From: Mycteria americana
Taxonomy: Eukaryota > Chordata > Aves > Ciconiiformes > Ciconiidae
Direction of reading: 5' to 3'
NCBI RefSeq assembly: GCF_035582795.1
Contig: NC_134371.1
Coordinates: 46,169,001 to 46,233,000 of the forward strand
DNA: 64,000 nt
Below the pieces are notes generated by a model. The model did not search any database, was not told where the DNA came from, and saw only the letters and a program-made list of their open reading frames with translations. Shown one piece after another: positions 1 to 13,856 of this stretch. Positions within the stretch are counted from its first letter, which is position 1; each line of letters starts with the position of its first letter. A program made the translations under genes and the position numbers.

Positions 1-2617
1 CATTTAAAATGTCCCTTTTGGAGAGTAGCAGCTTTCGGGTGATAACCAGAGCCCTTCAGTTGTCTTTAACGTTATTTTCCAAGTGATCATCCACATAGAA
101 AAGACTGGTCCTCAGATGCACACACTGAGAACCTAGTGGCAAAAAAATCCCCATGGACAGCACTGTGGGTATACAGGATGATTTCTTCCCAGCTGTTACT
201 GCAATGCTTCCACCAGCATGTTTCCACCTCAGATCACCTTTAATTTGCATCAAGAAAGCATAAATCCTTCATGAAAGAATCCCACATATGTGTCTTCTGC
301 AACAAGACACGGAAGTTGTGAAGACAAACTGGCTGCAAAATTTGCACAGATAATGCGTTCCTAGAAATGTGAATGTACGTAACCTTATAATTTCCTTCTT
401 AATAAGATATGAAGGGGTAGTAAATTTTTCCTTTCTGCATCTTACAGTAAACCTCTCACTTGCAACCAGAGCAATTAGAACAAACCCCAAAGCTCCAAGG
501 CTATGGCAGCATTTCTGTCAATATAAAGTAAGAATTTTTTTTTTTTTTAAATGAACAGGAGCTGATTTAGGAATTTAGAATTTCTCGTAATGTGGCCATT
601 TGAAAGCTGGGGACTGGCTTTCCAGCCAGTCCTTGCCCTGGGGGAATTTGCCTGAACCCATGACTCTTGTTTTCATCTGGGAACACTCATGTCCATCTTT
701 GAGGTTTATTCAGTCACTGGTACATTAATGAGATGCAATGTACTTGCCATTAGTAGTTGCCATTTCTTGACATCTATGGTCATTAAAACTTAACTAACAA
801 ACAAGCAACAGTTTTTATCTGTTGCGATTCTTTTTAAAATTGTTTGCCATTGGAATCTGCTTCACAAAGAATGAAAACTCAGAGCTGGTCAGTGAACAGC
901 TGCAGTGCCTTATGGCACCAGCAAGAAAATGAAATGGAAGTCATAGGCTGGAAGAGGCGAAAGTGCAGGTATATAACAGAGTAGTAAAAATTCTTCCAGC
1001 AACCTTTTCTGTCTCTCTCTGAAGACAATGAGTGTGATGATGCCTTCACTTGAATGGGAACAGGAGCAGGCCCCCAGAGAAGAGTGGTGGGATCCATAAT
1101 GTAAACCCCCCTGCTAATAGCTCTGTTAAATAGCTTTGGTGTTGACTACAGAATTACCAGCTGCGCACACTCTTGGCTAGAGAAAGAGAGTTGGGGAGAT
1201 GTGAATATATGTGGGAACATCTGGTGTGGAAACTAATCAAACTGCACAAATGATTTTCTCTGTGTTATGGCTTGATTGTTCTTCTCTATGCCAAAAAGGA
1301 GAACAGGAGGTGAGTGTCAAACGTCTTCAGACAATGCAGCAAATCCTCCTAAAAGGAAGAATCTTTTTCTTCCCCTGAGATTCAAGTTATTTTTCTTGAA
1401 AATAAATCAATAGACCAACTTTTTTAGGAAAAGAAAAAGCAGCTACTCTTCGTAGGATGGGTGTTCCCCTCTCCCCCCTGCCACACACGTACCCATGCTA
1501 TGTCTGTGTATATAGGCAAAAACACTCTTCTTTGTTAGTCATTTATCTTCCTGAGAAGACTTTTGGTTTTTTTTGTGTAGTCCGCTGCATTAATGTTCTG
1601 CTCTTGCAGCAGGAGTGGTTTGGTTCCTGTGACAAAAATCAGTGATATTTAACATGGCAATATCAGAAGAACAACTGCAGATATCCTTGCAGTTCTTATT
1701 TCAGATTAGGATAGGTATATAGTTTTGAGCAAATTACTATCTGCTGTAGTCCAGTTAACCAAAGCTCTGCATTATTTGTAACTGTGGTTTGCCTTTACAA
1801 TTCTATGCCAGCTTGTCTTATCAGAACACGATGCTGACACCACGTCACATCTAATTGAGTGAAATAATTGTCTTGCATTGCTCAAGAGCTGTTTTGTATT
1901 TGCCTAAATTATACAGGCATTAGTATGCTTATGTGCATCCGGATGGTATTCAGATGTTTGGTTAAACGGAGCGTTATGTTCCTTACAGCCACAAGATGTC
2001 AGGCTAATCTGAGCGAGGAGCAATACTCGGGGGTTAAAGTACCCTGTGTGTCTATGAGTGTATATATATATATATATATGTAAGTAAAAATGATGATGAA
2101 GATAATAATTAAATCTTGGATTTTTAAAGGCATCTAAAGAAGCCAGACAATCAGTTCTTTCTAAAGCCCGAAGACTTTGATATTCACTTTCCTCAGAATG
2201 AGTTAAAACTCTCAGCCCTTACTGTTTTGTGCTAAGACACAATTAGGTAGAAAACCTGCATAGTGCCGAGTTCTGTGCACTGAATGCAAGGGTTTTGAGT
2301 TTGGCCTGTTGTCTTTTGAGTCAGTGGCCCCAGTGACTTCAGTTGGGAGTGGAGGTATGTGAATAATGAGTCTGAAAATGCAACCAACACGTGGTTCTAA
2401 GAAGGCTTTATAAACCCCACCTCCTCCCTTCGCCCCCCACTTGCTTAGCATTGTTGTAAGAAGCTTAGAAGGTTCTAAGGTGTATTAGAAACAAGATGTG
2501 TTTTCCAAGAGTGTGTGTGGGGGCAGTTCTTTTGAGTTCTTTTTTTGTTGTTTTTTTTTTTGTTTGGGTTTTTTTTTTTTAGTTTTTGTAAGAGTGCCTC
2601 CAAGGCTCTTCTAACTT
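1..2617. other. Downstream flank of NTNG1, no gene seen
   Basis: AT-rich single-copy-looking DNA. No exon with convincing splice sites or recognisable peptide on either strand. It contains a (TA)n run at 2061-2079 and a T-rich tract at about 2528-2582, just before the LTR insertion. In other amniotes VAV3 lies downstream of NTNG1 in convergent orientation, but I see none of its exons here. Confidence 0.6.
2061..2079. repeat. (TA)n microsatellite
   Basis: About nine uninterrupted TA units. Likely length-polymorphic. Confidence 0.85.
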
Positions 2618-2622
2618 AGCAG
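2618..2622. repeat. Left target-site duplication of the solo LTR (AGCAG)
   Basis: Identical to 3747-3751 on the other side of the element and abutting its TG terminus. Confidence 0.8.
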
Positions 2623-3746
2623 TGTGGTGGGGTGACCCTGGCTGGACGCCAGGTGCCCACCAAAGCTGCTCTATCACTCCCCTCCTCAGCTGGACAGGGG
2701 AGAGAAAATATAACAAAAGGCTCGCGGTTCAAGATAAGGACAGGGAGAGATCACTTGCCAATTGCCATCACAGGCGAAAGAGACTCGACTTGAAGAAATT
2801 AGTTTCATTTAGCACCAATCAAATCAGAGTAGGATAATGAGAAATAAAACCAAATCTTAAAAACACCTTCCCCCCTCCCCCCCTTCTTCCCGGGCTCAGC
2901 TTCACTCCCAAATTCTCTACCTCCTCCCCCCCCCCCAGCAGCACAGGGGGACGGGGAATGGGGGTTGTGGTCAGCTCATCACACCTTGTCTCTGCCACTC
3001 CTTCCTCCTCAGGGGGAGGACTCCTCACACTCTTCCCCTGCTCCAGCCTGGGGTCCCTCCACAGGAGACAGTCCTCCACGAACTTCTCCAATGTAAGTCC
3101 TTCCCACAGGCTGCAGTTCTTCACGAACTACTCAATGTGGGATCCCTCCCACAGGGTGCAGTCCTTCCAGAACAGACTGCTCCAGAGTGGGTCCCCCACG
3201 GGGTCACAAGTCTTGCCAGCAAATCTACTTCAGCGTGGGCTCCTCTCTCCATGGGTCCACAGGTCCTGCCAGGAGCCTGCTCCAGTGTGGGCTTCCCACA
3301 GGGTCACAGCCTCCTTTCGGCATCCACCTGCTCTGGCGTGGGGTCCTCCACAGGCTGCAGGTGGAGATCTGCTCCACTGTTAACCTCCATGGGCTGCAGG
3401 GGACAGCCTGCCTCACCATGGTCTTCACCACCGGCTGCAAGGGATTCTCTGCTCCGGCGCCAGGAGCACCTCCTCCCTCTCCTTCTTCAGTGTCCTTAGT
3501 GTCTGCAGAGTTGTTTCTCTCGCATATTCTCAATCTTCTCTTTGGCTGCACTTGCTTTTGCACAGCAACTTTTTCCCCTTCTCCAATATGTTATCACAGA
3601 GGCGCTGCCACTGTCACTGACTGGCTTGGCCTTGGCTAGCGGCGGATTTGTCTTGGAGCCGGCTGGGGAAGCTTCCAGCAGCTTCTCACAAAAGCCACCC
3701 CTGTAGCCCCCCTGCTACCAAAACCTTGCCACGCAAACCCAATACA
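2623..3746 (-). mobile_element. Solo LTR of an avian endogenous retrovirus, with 5-bp target duplication
   Basis: A GC-rich block of 1,124 bp starting TGTGG and ending AATACA (TG...CA termini). It is flanked by perfect 5-bp direct repeats AGCAG at 2618-2622 and 3747-3751. The end nearest 3746 (TGTATTGGGTTTGCGTGGC on the minus strand) matches my memory of an LTR family common in bird genomes, which suggests the sense strand is minus. A TTTTATT tract lies near the other end. The middle (about 3040-3440) is built of six or so degenerate units of roughly 57-60 bp sharing CCACAGG-CTGCAG and CTCCA-GTGGG cores. No gag, pol or env sequence is present, so recombination between two LTRs removed the body. 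A 5-bp duplication fits ERVL-like elements, but class assignment is uncertain. Open frames of 100-150 codons inside it are composition artefacts. Confidence 0.88.
3040..3440 (-). repeat. Degenerate internal tandem repeat of the LTR
   Basis: Successive units of about 57-60 bp, each with a CCACAGG or CCATGGG core, a CTGCAG or similar segment and a CTCCAGNGTGGG-like segment. Units differ by substitutions and small indels. This is an expanded U3-type array within the LTR. Confidence 0.65.
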
Positions 3747-3751
3747 AGCAG
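3747..3751. repeat. Right target-site duplication of the solo LTR (AGCAG)
   Basis: Identical to 2618-2622. Together they fix the LTR ends exactly. Confidence 0.8.
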
Positions 3752-6700
3752 GCAAGACTTATTAATCAGCAACCTGACCTGCTCTCAGGAGTAGTGGTGT
3801 GTAGCAAAAAATTTTAATTAGGGCCTAAACTGAAAATTTTCTGCATTAGTCAATGATGCTTGTGATATTTTTGAAATCTGTTTCCCCCCTTGACCTGTGT
3901 CCCGCCTTGACCAGCCAACAACCATTATTTCCGCTGTCCACATTGCTGACCCTTTCACCTGCCCTCTGTCTACGTGCTCGCTCTCCCTGCCTCCCTCCCC
4001 CTCGCCCCGCGCTGCTGGTGGGGATCCCTGCGGTCCCTGGCTGAGAGGGGAGGCAGTGGCTCCTCCGCGCTGTACAGGCTCAGCCTCTGAGGGCTGCAGC
4101 TGTGGTTGCACAGATCGGCACCCCTTTCTTCCTCCGTTTTAATTAACGTGGGTAACTATAGTCAAAGCACAGGCTCAGAGTGACAGAGACGTCAGTTCGT
4201 ACTGTCACGGACCATGGGTATGCGCTCAGGTTTTGCACAGAATTTCATCTTACACTTGCTGCCATCAAGCCTTTATGTGCTGCGGCTATCATTTTGGGTG
4301 GAAAAGAGTATTTGGTGACTCTTGTATTTAATGTTCCAGGGTGCGCTGCTTTTTTGCTGCAAAGGACCATATCAATGAAACACAGATTCTGTTGATGAGG
4401 GACTGCAGAAGGTCTCTAAATCTTCTATACTAGAAGCAGATAATGGGTGAAAAAATGTCCTTTAGCTGAGAAAAAGTACAGAGGATTAGGTTGATTTAAC
4501 TTAGAAAGAAATTTGCAAATGAGCAGGTGGGTAGATACTCAAATGCAGTTATTACCTGTGTATGTTCACATAATATGCAAATACTTTCCTATGTAACAGA
4601 ATTGAAATATTTGGAAAGCCCTATAAAATTTTTGGTTAGCAAATACTATAAGCATATGAGCATGTATGTATATCCACCTACATAATTTCGGCGCATGTAA
4701 GAAGTATTACTTAAATAATACACCTACAGCTGAGTCCATCTTTAAAGGTTGCCTTTGTCCTGCTGTCAAAAGTCAATGCATTCCATTTCTTCCAGTTTTT
4801 GTCTTGTTGCTCCTTTGACTTGAGCCTTTTTGCAGATACTGTCCTTTCTGTATCTTAAAAATTCTGAGCCCAGTGTGAGAAGATTCAAGAATATGTCAGT
4901 TAATAGTAGTTGAGGATGTGTTATGTCTTGAGCTGTGTCACATAGTTTGAAGACACGTATGTGCTAAAGAAACTTGCACTTTGAGACAAAGAACATACAG
5001 AAAGAATGGTGGGAAACCTACAGGTAGACACACTAAAATCTTTACATATTGATAGAAGTACAGACCCTGGATGGAACAGGTTCTTCAAAGATGTGGGAGA
5101 CTGCTAGTCCCAATCTAGTGCAGAGTAGTGACTTAAATTGATGGCCCATTACAACTTTTAGTGTGATTCATGAAACAGTGTAGGTCTTCGAGTCCTTTTG
5201 TAAATGGATATGTGTTTCTGTCACCAAGGATCCAACGTGTGGTACTAACTGGTGAAGTGACAGGGAATTTGAGGGTGCTTCTCAGGCACTTTGGTAATTT
5301 TGATTTATACAATATTCTCCTTCTTAATTCAGCCTCAGTCATGAAGCAGCCTGGGGGGCACCGTGACCTCCACCACACTATTTGGTGTTAGCTCACTGTG
5401 TGTATGTTTGGGTACTGGTTTCCTGATAATACAGTAGCTAGTTCCTACATTGGCAAAGATACAGAGAACATGAATGAAAGCAGCTCTTGATCTGAGTCAT
5501 TTTATATGGGGTCCATTTAGTTCCTTTAGTCATGGAGTCATGACAAATTGGGCCGGAAAGGAGAAAGTTTCATCTATCAGCCTAACAACCTGAAATGTCA
5601 TTATTTTCCTCCTGTTCTCCTGAACCCTTGCTGATTTTGTACTGCCGCATGTGTCTGTCCCTGTTCCTTGTTCTCAGTGGATACCAAAGACATGCTAGGA
5701 AGCCTTTTACCAAGTTTTAGATGTTTCTACAAGAAAAACGATGCAGGTTTAACAGCATGTGCAGGTATATGTAGAAAAGCAAATGTGTTTCCCTCTTGGC
5801 TGTTTAGTTGTCTGTAACAATAATGTCATAAATAAATAATGTTTCCGTGAGGGAAAAGAGGAGATGTTTATCAGATAGAATACATGCCAGTTAGGATAAC
5901 TCTGAACAAAATGTTAACACGGATTAAACAGGAAAACATGCTGCTGGCAAACAAATTGTTGGTGAAAACAGCTTCAGCTAGGGAGTTCCTTTCTCTGTTG
6001 GATAGAAATGGTGCCTGCCACGCAGACCAGCTTTTAAAATTAAGACATTTGTCACCAGAACTACTGGGTCTGTGGAAACATTCAAATGAGAATAGTTTAA
6101 GTGCTGCAATAGAATAATGCACAATAAATAGTACATGGAACTGTACAAATGTTGCAGATTATAGTAGGATCAGAGAGATAATGCCTAAGGGATTACTTTT
6201 TCCTTTCCTGAAATTATTTTTCAATCAAATTTAAAACCTGATTCTGTTTTGTTGAAATCAAGGTAAGGCTTTCCTTTGCACTTAGTGGATTCTGGAGCAG
6301 GTCATTAATGAATGCAAACGGGTCAGTCCTGGGAGAATGAATCCTAATTGTCCACGGAATAGATGCATCATGTACACTGAAGTTCTATGTTTTCTAATAC
6401 AGTTTTGTCAATCTATTTCCTCCTTCTCTGAGGCCTGGTTTTGAGAGATGCAAGGCTAGCTCATCTTCATTCCACTTCCACTTGGCTTCCTTTGCTAAGA
6501 TTGACAGCTGGGGAAAAAACACTGATAGCTTTTGTTAATCAGTGTGCACATCTCCATTAGCAGCTGTACTAAGAGTGCCAACTAATTGCCACACAAGAAT
6601 TACCACTCAGGAACTTAAGTCAGCAGAAATAATGACAAAGCCATGCCTGTCTGTTTGTTTGTTGTTGTTTTGTTTTTTAAAGTTGTGGAGGGCTGGATGA

Positions 6701-8189
6701 CTAATAGCAAGCAACTCACAAGTGATACTGCCTCAGAACAATCCTACCTCTTCTTAGCCATTGCAAGCCATTTGAGAAAATAAAGTAGGCATTATACATT
6801 AGGAAGAAGAAAAATACACTAAAGGGGGCTTTGGTGTTATTAAAGCACATGCTTCAAGTTCAGCATGTGCTTACGCTTTTTTTTTTTTAATATGGTTGCC
6901 ATCCTGACTGACTTCTAAATTAGTCTTTGACATCTGTTACAGGAATTTTACATTTGTAGTTTTCCTCTCCCCTCTTTTAGACATGCTTCTGCTTGAGAGT
7001 TGGCACATTTTTAGTATCAGTAAATGGCCCTAATAAATAATGTGAAAATGGAAAGCATGTAAAAATTCCTACTACAGAATCAAACTGATGAATCTATGAT
7101 TATCTGGTTATTGTTTATTTATGTACTTCATCAGCCCACTGCACTTGGTTCAAAATACAGGAAAAATCTGGTGTTTAATAGAAAGTATGCTTCTTGGTTA
7201 AACTGGTGTATATATTTGAAGAATGGGAAGAGAGAAGAAAGAGGCAAGGCGATGTTTGAAAGCAGCAGAAGAAAATGCAGAGACATTAGAGATAGATGAA
7301 TTATGAAGAAGGTAAGTACATTCAATCAGTTGCTCTCTGTTGGCTTGAGGGTAATCTCTGCCATATTACAATGTACTGATTAATGGACTAATTAGTTGTA
7401 CAAAACAAAAATATTTATAGAAAATATCTCTCAAGCAGCCACCAAACCAACCAAACAATAGGAAAATGGATTTTGTGTATTAAAAAATTAAATTCAATAT
7501 ATATTTATGAGCCCATTCAAAATGTAGAGTCTTTTTGCTACCAGATTTCCAGTAAACAGAAATATCTATGTATCAAAACCTAATTGTGTCGGTAGCTAGA
7601 CATTTATGAAAGAAATTAAATGCCTAAGCTATAGGTATTTCAAGCTATAAAAGATATTATATATTAATTTATAAAGTCATAATATTATTATTATATGAGC
7701 TTTAATACATCCAATAAAGAAAAAATCAGACAAGGAGGGGAAATCCCCCTCCATAGCCATCTTTGTCTTTTGGAAGAGGATTTTAGTGTTTTACTGTTTT
7801 TTCTGTATGCATGTCTTTTAATTTCTCAGAATGTTAAGATGCTTCCAATTACTTCGGCTCATATATAACATCCCTTCAAAAAACAGTAGTTGTGGTTTCC
7901 TTCTAGCCTTAGACTGAAGTGCAAAAGAGAAAAACCCAAAACAGCAAAATCAAATGTGTGAGTTACATATCACAACATTGAAACTCCAAGCATGGTAAGC
8001 AAAGACAATGTTTTAGGAGGTGTAATGTAAAATAGACTTGGATAAGATAATTTGAAGTAAGTGGGTGGCAAATACATGCAGATGGAAGACTATTTAACTT
8101 CAGATTTGTGTAATTTGGGTGGCGTAGGGAACTGTAGGTCTCAGTACTTAATGCAGTGGACAAGGTGTCAGAACTAATCTCTCTTTCTG
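3752..8189. other. Intergenic, no gene seen
   Basis: Starts with a C/T-rich then GC-rich patch at about 3880-4140, next to the LTR, then AT-rich unique DNA. A 77-codon frame at 5884-6117 has no homolog I recognise and no flanking exon signals. No RNA gene or clear repeat otherwise. Confidence 0.55.
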
Positions 8190-8335
8190 TAATTGACTTT
8201 GTAAGCCTCTCAACATCTTCAAGCTTCAGTCCCCATGAATAAAATGGAAATAGCTTGCCTCCCTGCTTTGCAGTAGTGTCATGAGGCTAACCTCAGTAAA
8301 GTCTGGGAGATACTCAGATGCTAGATATCGTCAGT
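8190..8335 (+). mobile_element. Ancient SINE relic, MIR/CORE-like
   Basis: The stretch CTTCAGTCCCCATGAATAAA followed by ATGGAAATAGC, then a 'GTCATGAGGCTAACCTCAGTAAAG' style 3' part split by substitutions, follows the order of the ancient amniote tRNA-derived SINEs: C/T-rich CAGT(TT)CCCCAT, AAAATGG, GTGAGG, GTAAAG-C. It is heavily diverged and has no target duplications. Confidence 0.5.
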
Positions 8336-11300
8336 AAACGAGAAACCTGTCAAAAAATTGTTCACCGCTAAATCTACATAGTTTAGTCATCGTTCTTTAC
8401 ATCCTACTCAATGAGAGAATTGTAAAAGTAGTTGTGACTCTCTACCAGATCTATGGAGGCAAAAGAGCACTGCCAAGACTAATTCATAAGTACCAATCCA
8501 CCTACTTTTGCCCGTGGGAGATCTGTAGAGCAAAGTAATAAATATATTTTATGAGGGCATAGAAAAAACTCTGACATGAGGGAAGAAAGAAAGCTGTAGG
8601 ATGGCAAAAGAAAGCAGTATAATAAATGTAATTATCAGAGTGCTCTACATGCCGGTTCTCCCATCCTACCAAGCAACAGTAATTAGAGGTAAGAGACGTT
8701 AACAAGAAATGCATTGAATGAGTCAGTGTAGCCATTCAGAGCCTAGTTCAGTCCTGTGTTGAACGTGGTGACAGCAGATGCCAATAGAAGGCCTGGAGGG
8801 AAAATGTTCTCTTCTGAACACATTTCATTTTCTATTGCCTTATAAGAATCACATTTAATGATTTAGGAGGTGTGCAGTGAAGAGCAGATGTAACCACTGG
8901 TCTTACGCAGATCTTGGCAATGGGGTTCTTCCCACACTGAGCTTGCTCTGCTTTGGCCTGGGGGAGGTCTGTGACATGGTTTCTCAAAAGGTGTTGAAAA
9001 GCAGCTGCTTTGTGAACATCTGGACTAGATGGCCAGGCTAGTCCTGCTAAATTCACAGCTGGAGCTAAAGACAACGCAGAGGGGCCTAGGCTCTTGCAGC
9101 AGATAAGTGAGCAGTGCTTCACCTAGACAGGAGGTGAAATCCTCAAGCGGAGAGTGTCCTGTCTGTGCGAGGCTCAAGTCCTGCAGTTTCCAAATCAGAG
9201 ATTACAATGCCAAATGCTGTGTCTATGAATGTATGAGTATGTATGTACTATCTAGAATGGCTTTTTCCCTGAGATCTTAGTGTATTTTTAGTCTGGGGGC
9301 AACTTATGTTCTCTTTCTTTTCACTCTCCCAGTGTTGGGTTTCCCCTAAATATTATAACTCTTGAGAAAAGTGGATTTTTTGCTTTTTGCTTTGTTTCCC
9401 TTTGGATTCCAATGCCTTTCACATACACTTCTGGTTGGGACTGAGGTAAAATTTGTGTCTGACTGGTAGTGAGAACAGAATTATTAATTCTGCTTCGCCT
9501 TGTTCTTGCTGGTCTACATTCTCTTTTCAGTAACCTCTGCTCCTGCAGTGTGGGCTCAAACCTTCATTTCTCTATTTAACCTTTTATGTTTCTACACTGT
9601 GAAGCCGAACACTTTGTTTTAGTATTTGAATCCCATTTCCTGTGAATGCTTTTTAGCCATATTGGGTGAGCAAATCTCAAGTTATAAATGTGACTGGTAT
9701 TATGTTTTAGCTTACTGCTTTTTGGCATATGTGCCAGCTTTGAGCTGGGCATGTATTTAGCAGGCCTGTTTTGCAGGAAGAATGTAATAGACTTATTATC
9801 CATAAGGTCAGTAAAACTAGCAAAAAGTAAATAATAAATAAATTATTTTGGTGCTTGAGGTCCAAATTTATTAGTGCATTTTTGTAAATACATTAAATTC
9901 TCCTGTCATTAAAATGACTTCTATTAAGCTTTAGGAAATAACTTATGAGATATCATGATAGTTAAAAACATGATTGCTATCTTTAATTTATCATCCACTA
10001 CATGTTATTAATTCTCATTAAAAAAACAGTATAGAAAAACTAACTTTTTTATGACCTCGGTGTTCATAACCCTTAATGAAGTGTCATAGTTACCTGCTCA
10101 GGCAAGGAATAATTTCACACCATTTGGGATACATCCATTTGTCCTGCACATCACGTGTGAGAACACGTACTGGTTTGATTCCCATTCTAAAATGAGGACG
10201 TGCAAAGTAATATTTTGTAAATAGTTCTATACGTTATGCATAATAATATTACTTGTTATATATACTAACACTATATGTAGTGGTAATTATAACCAAAGCT
10301 ACTAAGAAGTTTTCAATACTCTTGTAGTGTAACACTTTATTCGTATACAATGATGTGATGTGGAGCTTGTGTGTGTTGAACTTGTTCCCTGCCTTTGCCA
10401 GTTGCTTTTTGATTTGTTTCAGGTGACTCCATTTACCTCTCTGGGTCACAGTTTTCTCATCTCTATTAAAAGATAAATGGTACAGAATTTCTGTTCAAAG
10501 TATCTGAGCATTTATAGGTTGTAGAGAATAACAATCTAGCCTATTGTCTCTTCCTTGAGTGTTTTTGAAGTATCTCAATTGTGATAAATGGAAGTGCTTT
10601 GACATTTTGAGTACCACAAGAATCTTGTATGAATGATTTTGCCTTGTGTTTTATTTAGTTAGAGTAAGCAAATACATCTTTTCGTTCAACATGTTTACAG
10701 AATCTAGTCCAAGAGAGCCCAAGCCTTTGAATGAGATCGCTCAGTACTGCGACTTACAAGCAACAATCATAGACATCAGCCACTAATTTTGCATCCACAA
10801 TTATTTGCAGGTGCAAAGTGAACCATGTTCCCAGTAGATGTACAAGGATTTAAATGTTTTCATTTACATGTTCAGGTAACACTGAAAACAGTCATTGAGA
10901 GGTGTGAAAGCATGAGCTAGATCGAGGCCCGTTAAAATCAGGGAACTTAAAATATGGCTTGCACAAACTGTCAGAGTAATGGCCTGAATGAGTGTCCGTC
11001 TCATAATGTGTTTTTGCTAGTTTTGTGGAGGAGTCGTGTTGCACTTCTGAATGTAGAGAATGCATTAATCTGAAAACAACTGATATCCCAACCAGAAAAA
11101 TTTCTAAAAAAAAATCCGTTCATGCTATGGAGCTGAATCAGAAATTGGAGAACTTGCAGAATTAATCTTTTTTTTTTTTTTTTTTTTAAGATTTGTACTG
11201 ATCTTTACATTACAGGCAATATTGTCCTTCAGATGTATCCTGCTGCACTACATTAATTAACTTTGGATCTAGCATAGTAGCTGTGAACCACTTTTATGAA

Positions 11301-11780
11301 TGATGTATGAACATTGTTCTTCTGTTGGGATCACGCAGGAATCTTTGACTTTCATGGGTTGTCAATTGACTGTAAAGCGGTTTGTGATATAAGTGGGTAA
11401 ATAACCCCGTTTAGACTTGTTAAATAGAAAATATTTGCTAAGATATTGTGCATAGTGGTATGCAGCAAAATGGTTTGAAGGGATTTTATACTAATTTTTG
11501 TCATCTTTGTTTTGAAGAGATTAATGTAAACATTTAATTTTTTTAATTTTGTGGTTTGCTAATGTTACCTTCTGCAACATAGCTAAGAAAATTTTGTTTT
11601 GGGCAATACATTGAAGAACTGGAAAATACTAAAATTGCTGTAGAATATATGAGGGAACTAGGTTTGGGTACTACTGAAAATGGAGGGGATGAAAGAAAGA
11701 AAATTTCACTTGTGTTATGACTTGAGTTGTGATTTACCTCTGCGTTAAGGAAGAACAAAAGTATGCAAGATGTGTAGACA
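8336..11780. other. Intergenic, no gene seen
   Basis: AT-rich unique sequence. Includes a 20-nt T run at 11168-11187. I see no exon, RNA gene or datable repeat. Confidence 0.55.
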
Positions 11781-11880
11781 TGGCACTTAGGGACATGGTT
11801 TAACGGTGGACTTGGCAGTGTTAGGTTAACAGTTGGACTTGATGATCTTAAGGGTCTTTTCCAACCTAAATGATTCTATG
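11781..11880 (+). mobile_element. CR1 LINE, 5'-truncated 3' tail
   Basis: About 100 bp reading GGACTTGATGATCTTAAGGG, then TCTTTTCCAACCTAAATGAT, then TCTATG. This is the signature end of avian CR1 elements (TTGATGATCTT-AGGTC-TTCCAACC-ATTCTATG). It ends with a single copy of the octamer instead of a longer array. Mild divergence makes it the youngest-looking CR1 in the window. Confidence 0.92.
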
Positions 11881-13837
11881 TGCAGGACAATGCTCACCTT
11901 TCCCCTCCATTATCTAATTAATATTACAATCTAAAAAGAGAGAACTACTATGGCATTGTCATAAGTGTCTGATTACAGATTGAATAAAATTGGTGACTTC
12001 ATTTTAAGGTTATAAAATGATTTTTGGAGTGACCAGCGGTCCCAGAAATGATATTTTGGAACACACGTGTCTAGAGAACTAAAAACAACTTGACAGAATT
12101 TAGAAAGCCTCACTGTGATCATTATGGAGACTCAAACTTTGTTGGCCAATAATCTGAATTCTCAAAGCTTGTTGAATTTATAGAGATACTTACAAACTTC
12201 ACAGTTAAGCATGCCTGTTAGATCAGGAGTGATCATAGTACTTCCAGATCTAGGCTGCAATGATGGTGCTGGATTTCAGTTCTGCTCTATTAGATGTGAC
12301 TTGTGAACCTGCAAAGTATCTTCTGGAGCAGAAATTTAAGCTTAAACTCCTTTCTGAGTTCTGTCTTCAGGTTGCAGCTGTGGGCTCTGTAAGTTCCATC
12401 ACTTGGATTATGTTAGTAATGAAAACCCCCCGATTTTTAATTATATTTAGAGTTTTCCAAAATAATAGAATGTGACTTTTTTTTTGTAACTTAGTCTTTC
12501 AAGAATATTACACTTGAGATTTCTACCATAAACTTTGCATCTCTTCTGTATATTAAAGATTGCACTGATTTCATAGATTATCATATATGTTGCTTTGCAG
12601 ATTACAGTATGATGTAGAAAGACTTTAATTTCCTCTTCCACTAAAATAGAGAAGAGTCCACTGTACATTTGTTGTAATAACAGTAAGGGACAACCTCTGG
12701 GAGTTGTGAACATGGAGTACTTGTGAAAATCAGGCAGTTTCTATTTAGAATGCTACGGCATCCAAGTTAGGGAGATTTTATCTTCAGTGTCTGGGGCGGG
12801 GGGGTGTGTGTGTGTATAAATATATAACTTTTTACACTTATATGTAGGACTTCTCAACTCCCTTTCACCCCTGTCAATGCCTCTAATATTTCTTCTCTTT
12901 GAAGAAGAGTACTCTGTCTTGAGCCTATCTTGCAGTCTTGAACTGTAAAGACTGCCAGGATATAGGATTGAACTGATGTCATTATTCTTGAGAGGTCTTG
13001 TTCAAACGTATAAATGTCAGAATTAACTTAGTAATTTGCTTCTCAGATGTCACAAAGACCCGCACAGAGTACTCGAGTGAAAATTACACTATGTGAGAAA
13101 CAGAAAATGCTCATCCAAAGCCAGTCTCATTTTCTCAAAACAAACAAGCAGTAACCCCCAAACCCACTCCTGACGCTCTTTTCCCAGAGTACGCCGCTAT
13201 TGCTTCCATTTCTCAGCAACGGTTCACTAGTCCAAAAATTGTATTTCCGGTGACAACAGTACACTTGAACACGGGGCAGCAACTCCGTCCAGCAGCGTGG
13301 TGTAAGTAGCAGGTGTCTGAGCACCTGTGACTAGAACGAGCACATCTGTAAACACACACGCAAAAAGTTTTGATGGGGGAGTGATGCCTGGGTATGTCCC
13401 AGGGTGAGATGTCGTTGCCCCTGCTGACGGATGCAGGACTAACACCAGCCTGTTGTGCTTTCTGTAGCTAGGCTGTCACTTTGCTTCTACCGACTGCCGT
13501 GAAACTCTGCTTCAGTGCACTTCCATGATGTGATCTTTAACCTGTGATCTTTAACCCTTCTCAGAAATGAGTATTAGCTAGCAATGTATGCAGGAATTCA
13601 ACCCCGAAGCCTTTACAATCTCTTTAGGTCTATAGATTGCGTAACATTTCTCTCTGTTCTTGGAGGCTGTAAAATTTCTTGAGCAGTATTTCATCAGGTA
13701 TATGTTTGGGTCTGTATAGATAATGACAGCCAGAAAAACAATGAAGGGAAACATACATTTTGTACTGGAATTTTGTCTATTGCATATTGTGGCAAAAATG
13801 GTGTCTTGGTGAACATACTGTACTGGTGATGAACTTT

Positions 13838-13856
13838 CATTTCATTAAATGAAATG
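13838..13856. repeat. Short inverted repeat, 9-bp arms around one base
   Basis: CATTTCATT, one A, then AATGAAATG. Perfect arms; likely a chance hairpin in AT-rich DNA. Confidence 0.5.

Noticed and set aside
2819..3639. Open frames of 100-150 codons on both strands
   Set aside because: They lie wholly inside the GC-rich solo LTR and its tandem units. No retroviral or host domain; a composition effect.
5884..6117. 77-codon plus-strand frame
   Set aside because: No recognisable domain, no neighbouring exon signals or promoter features; chance ORF.
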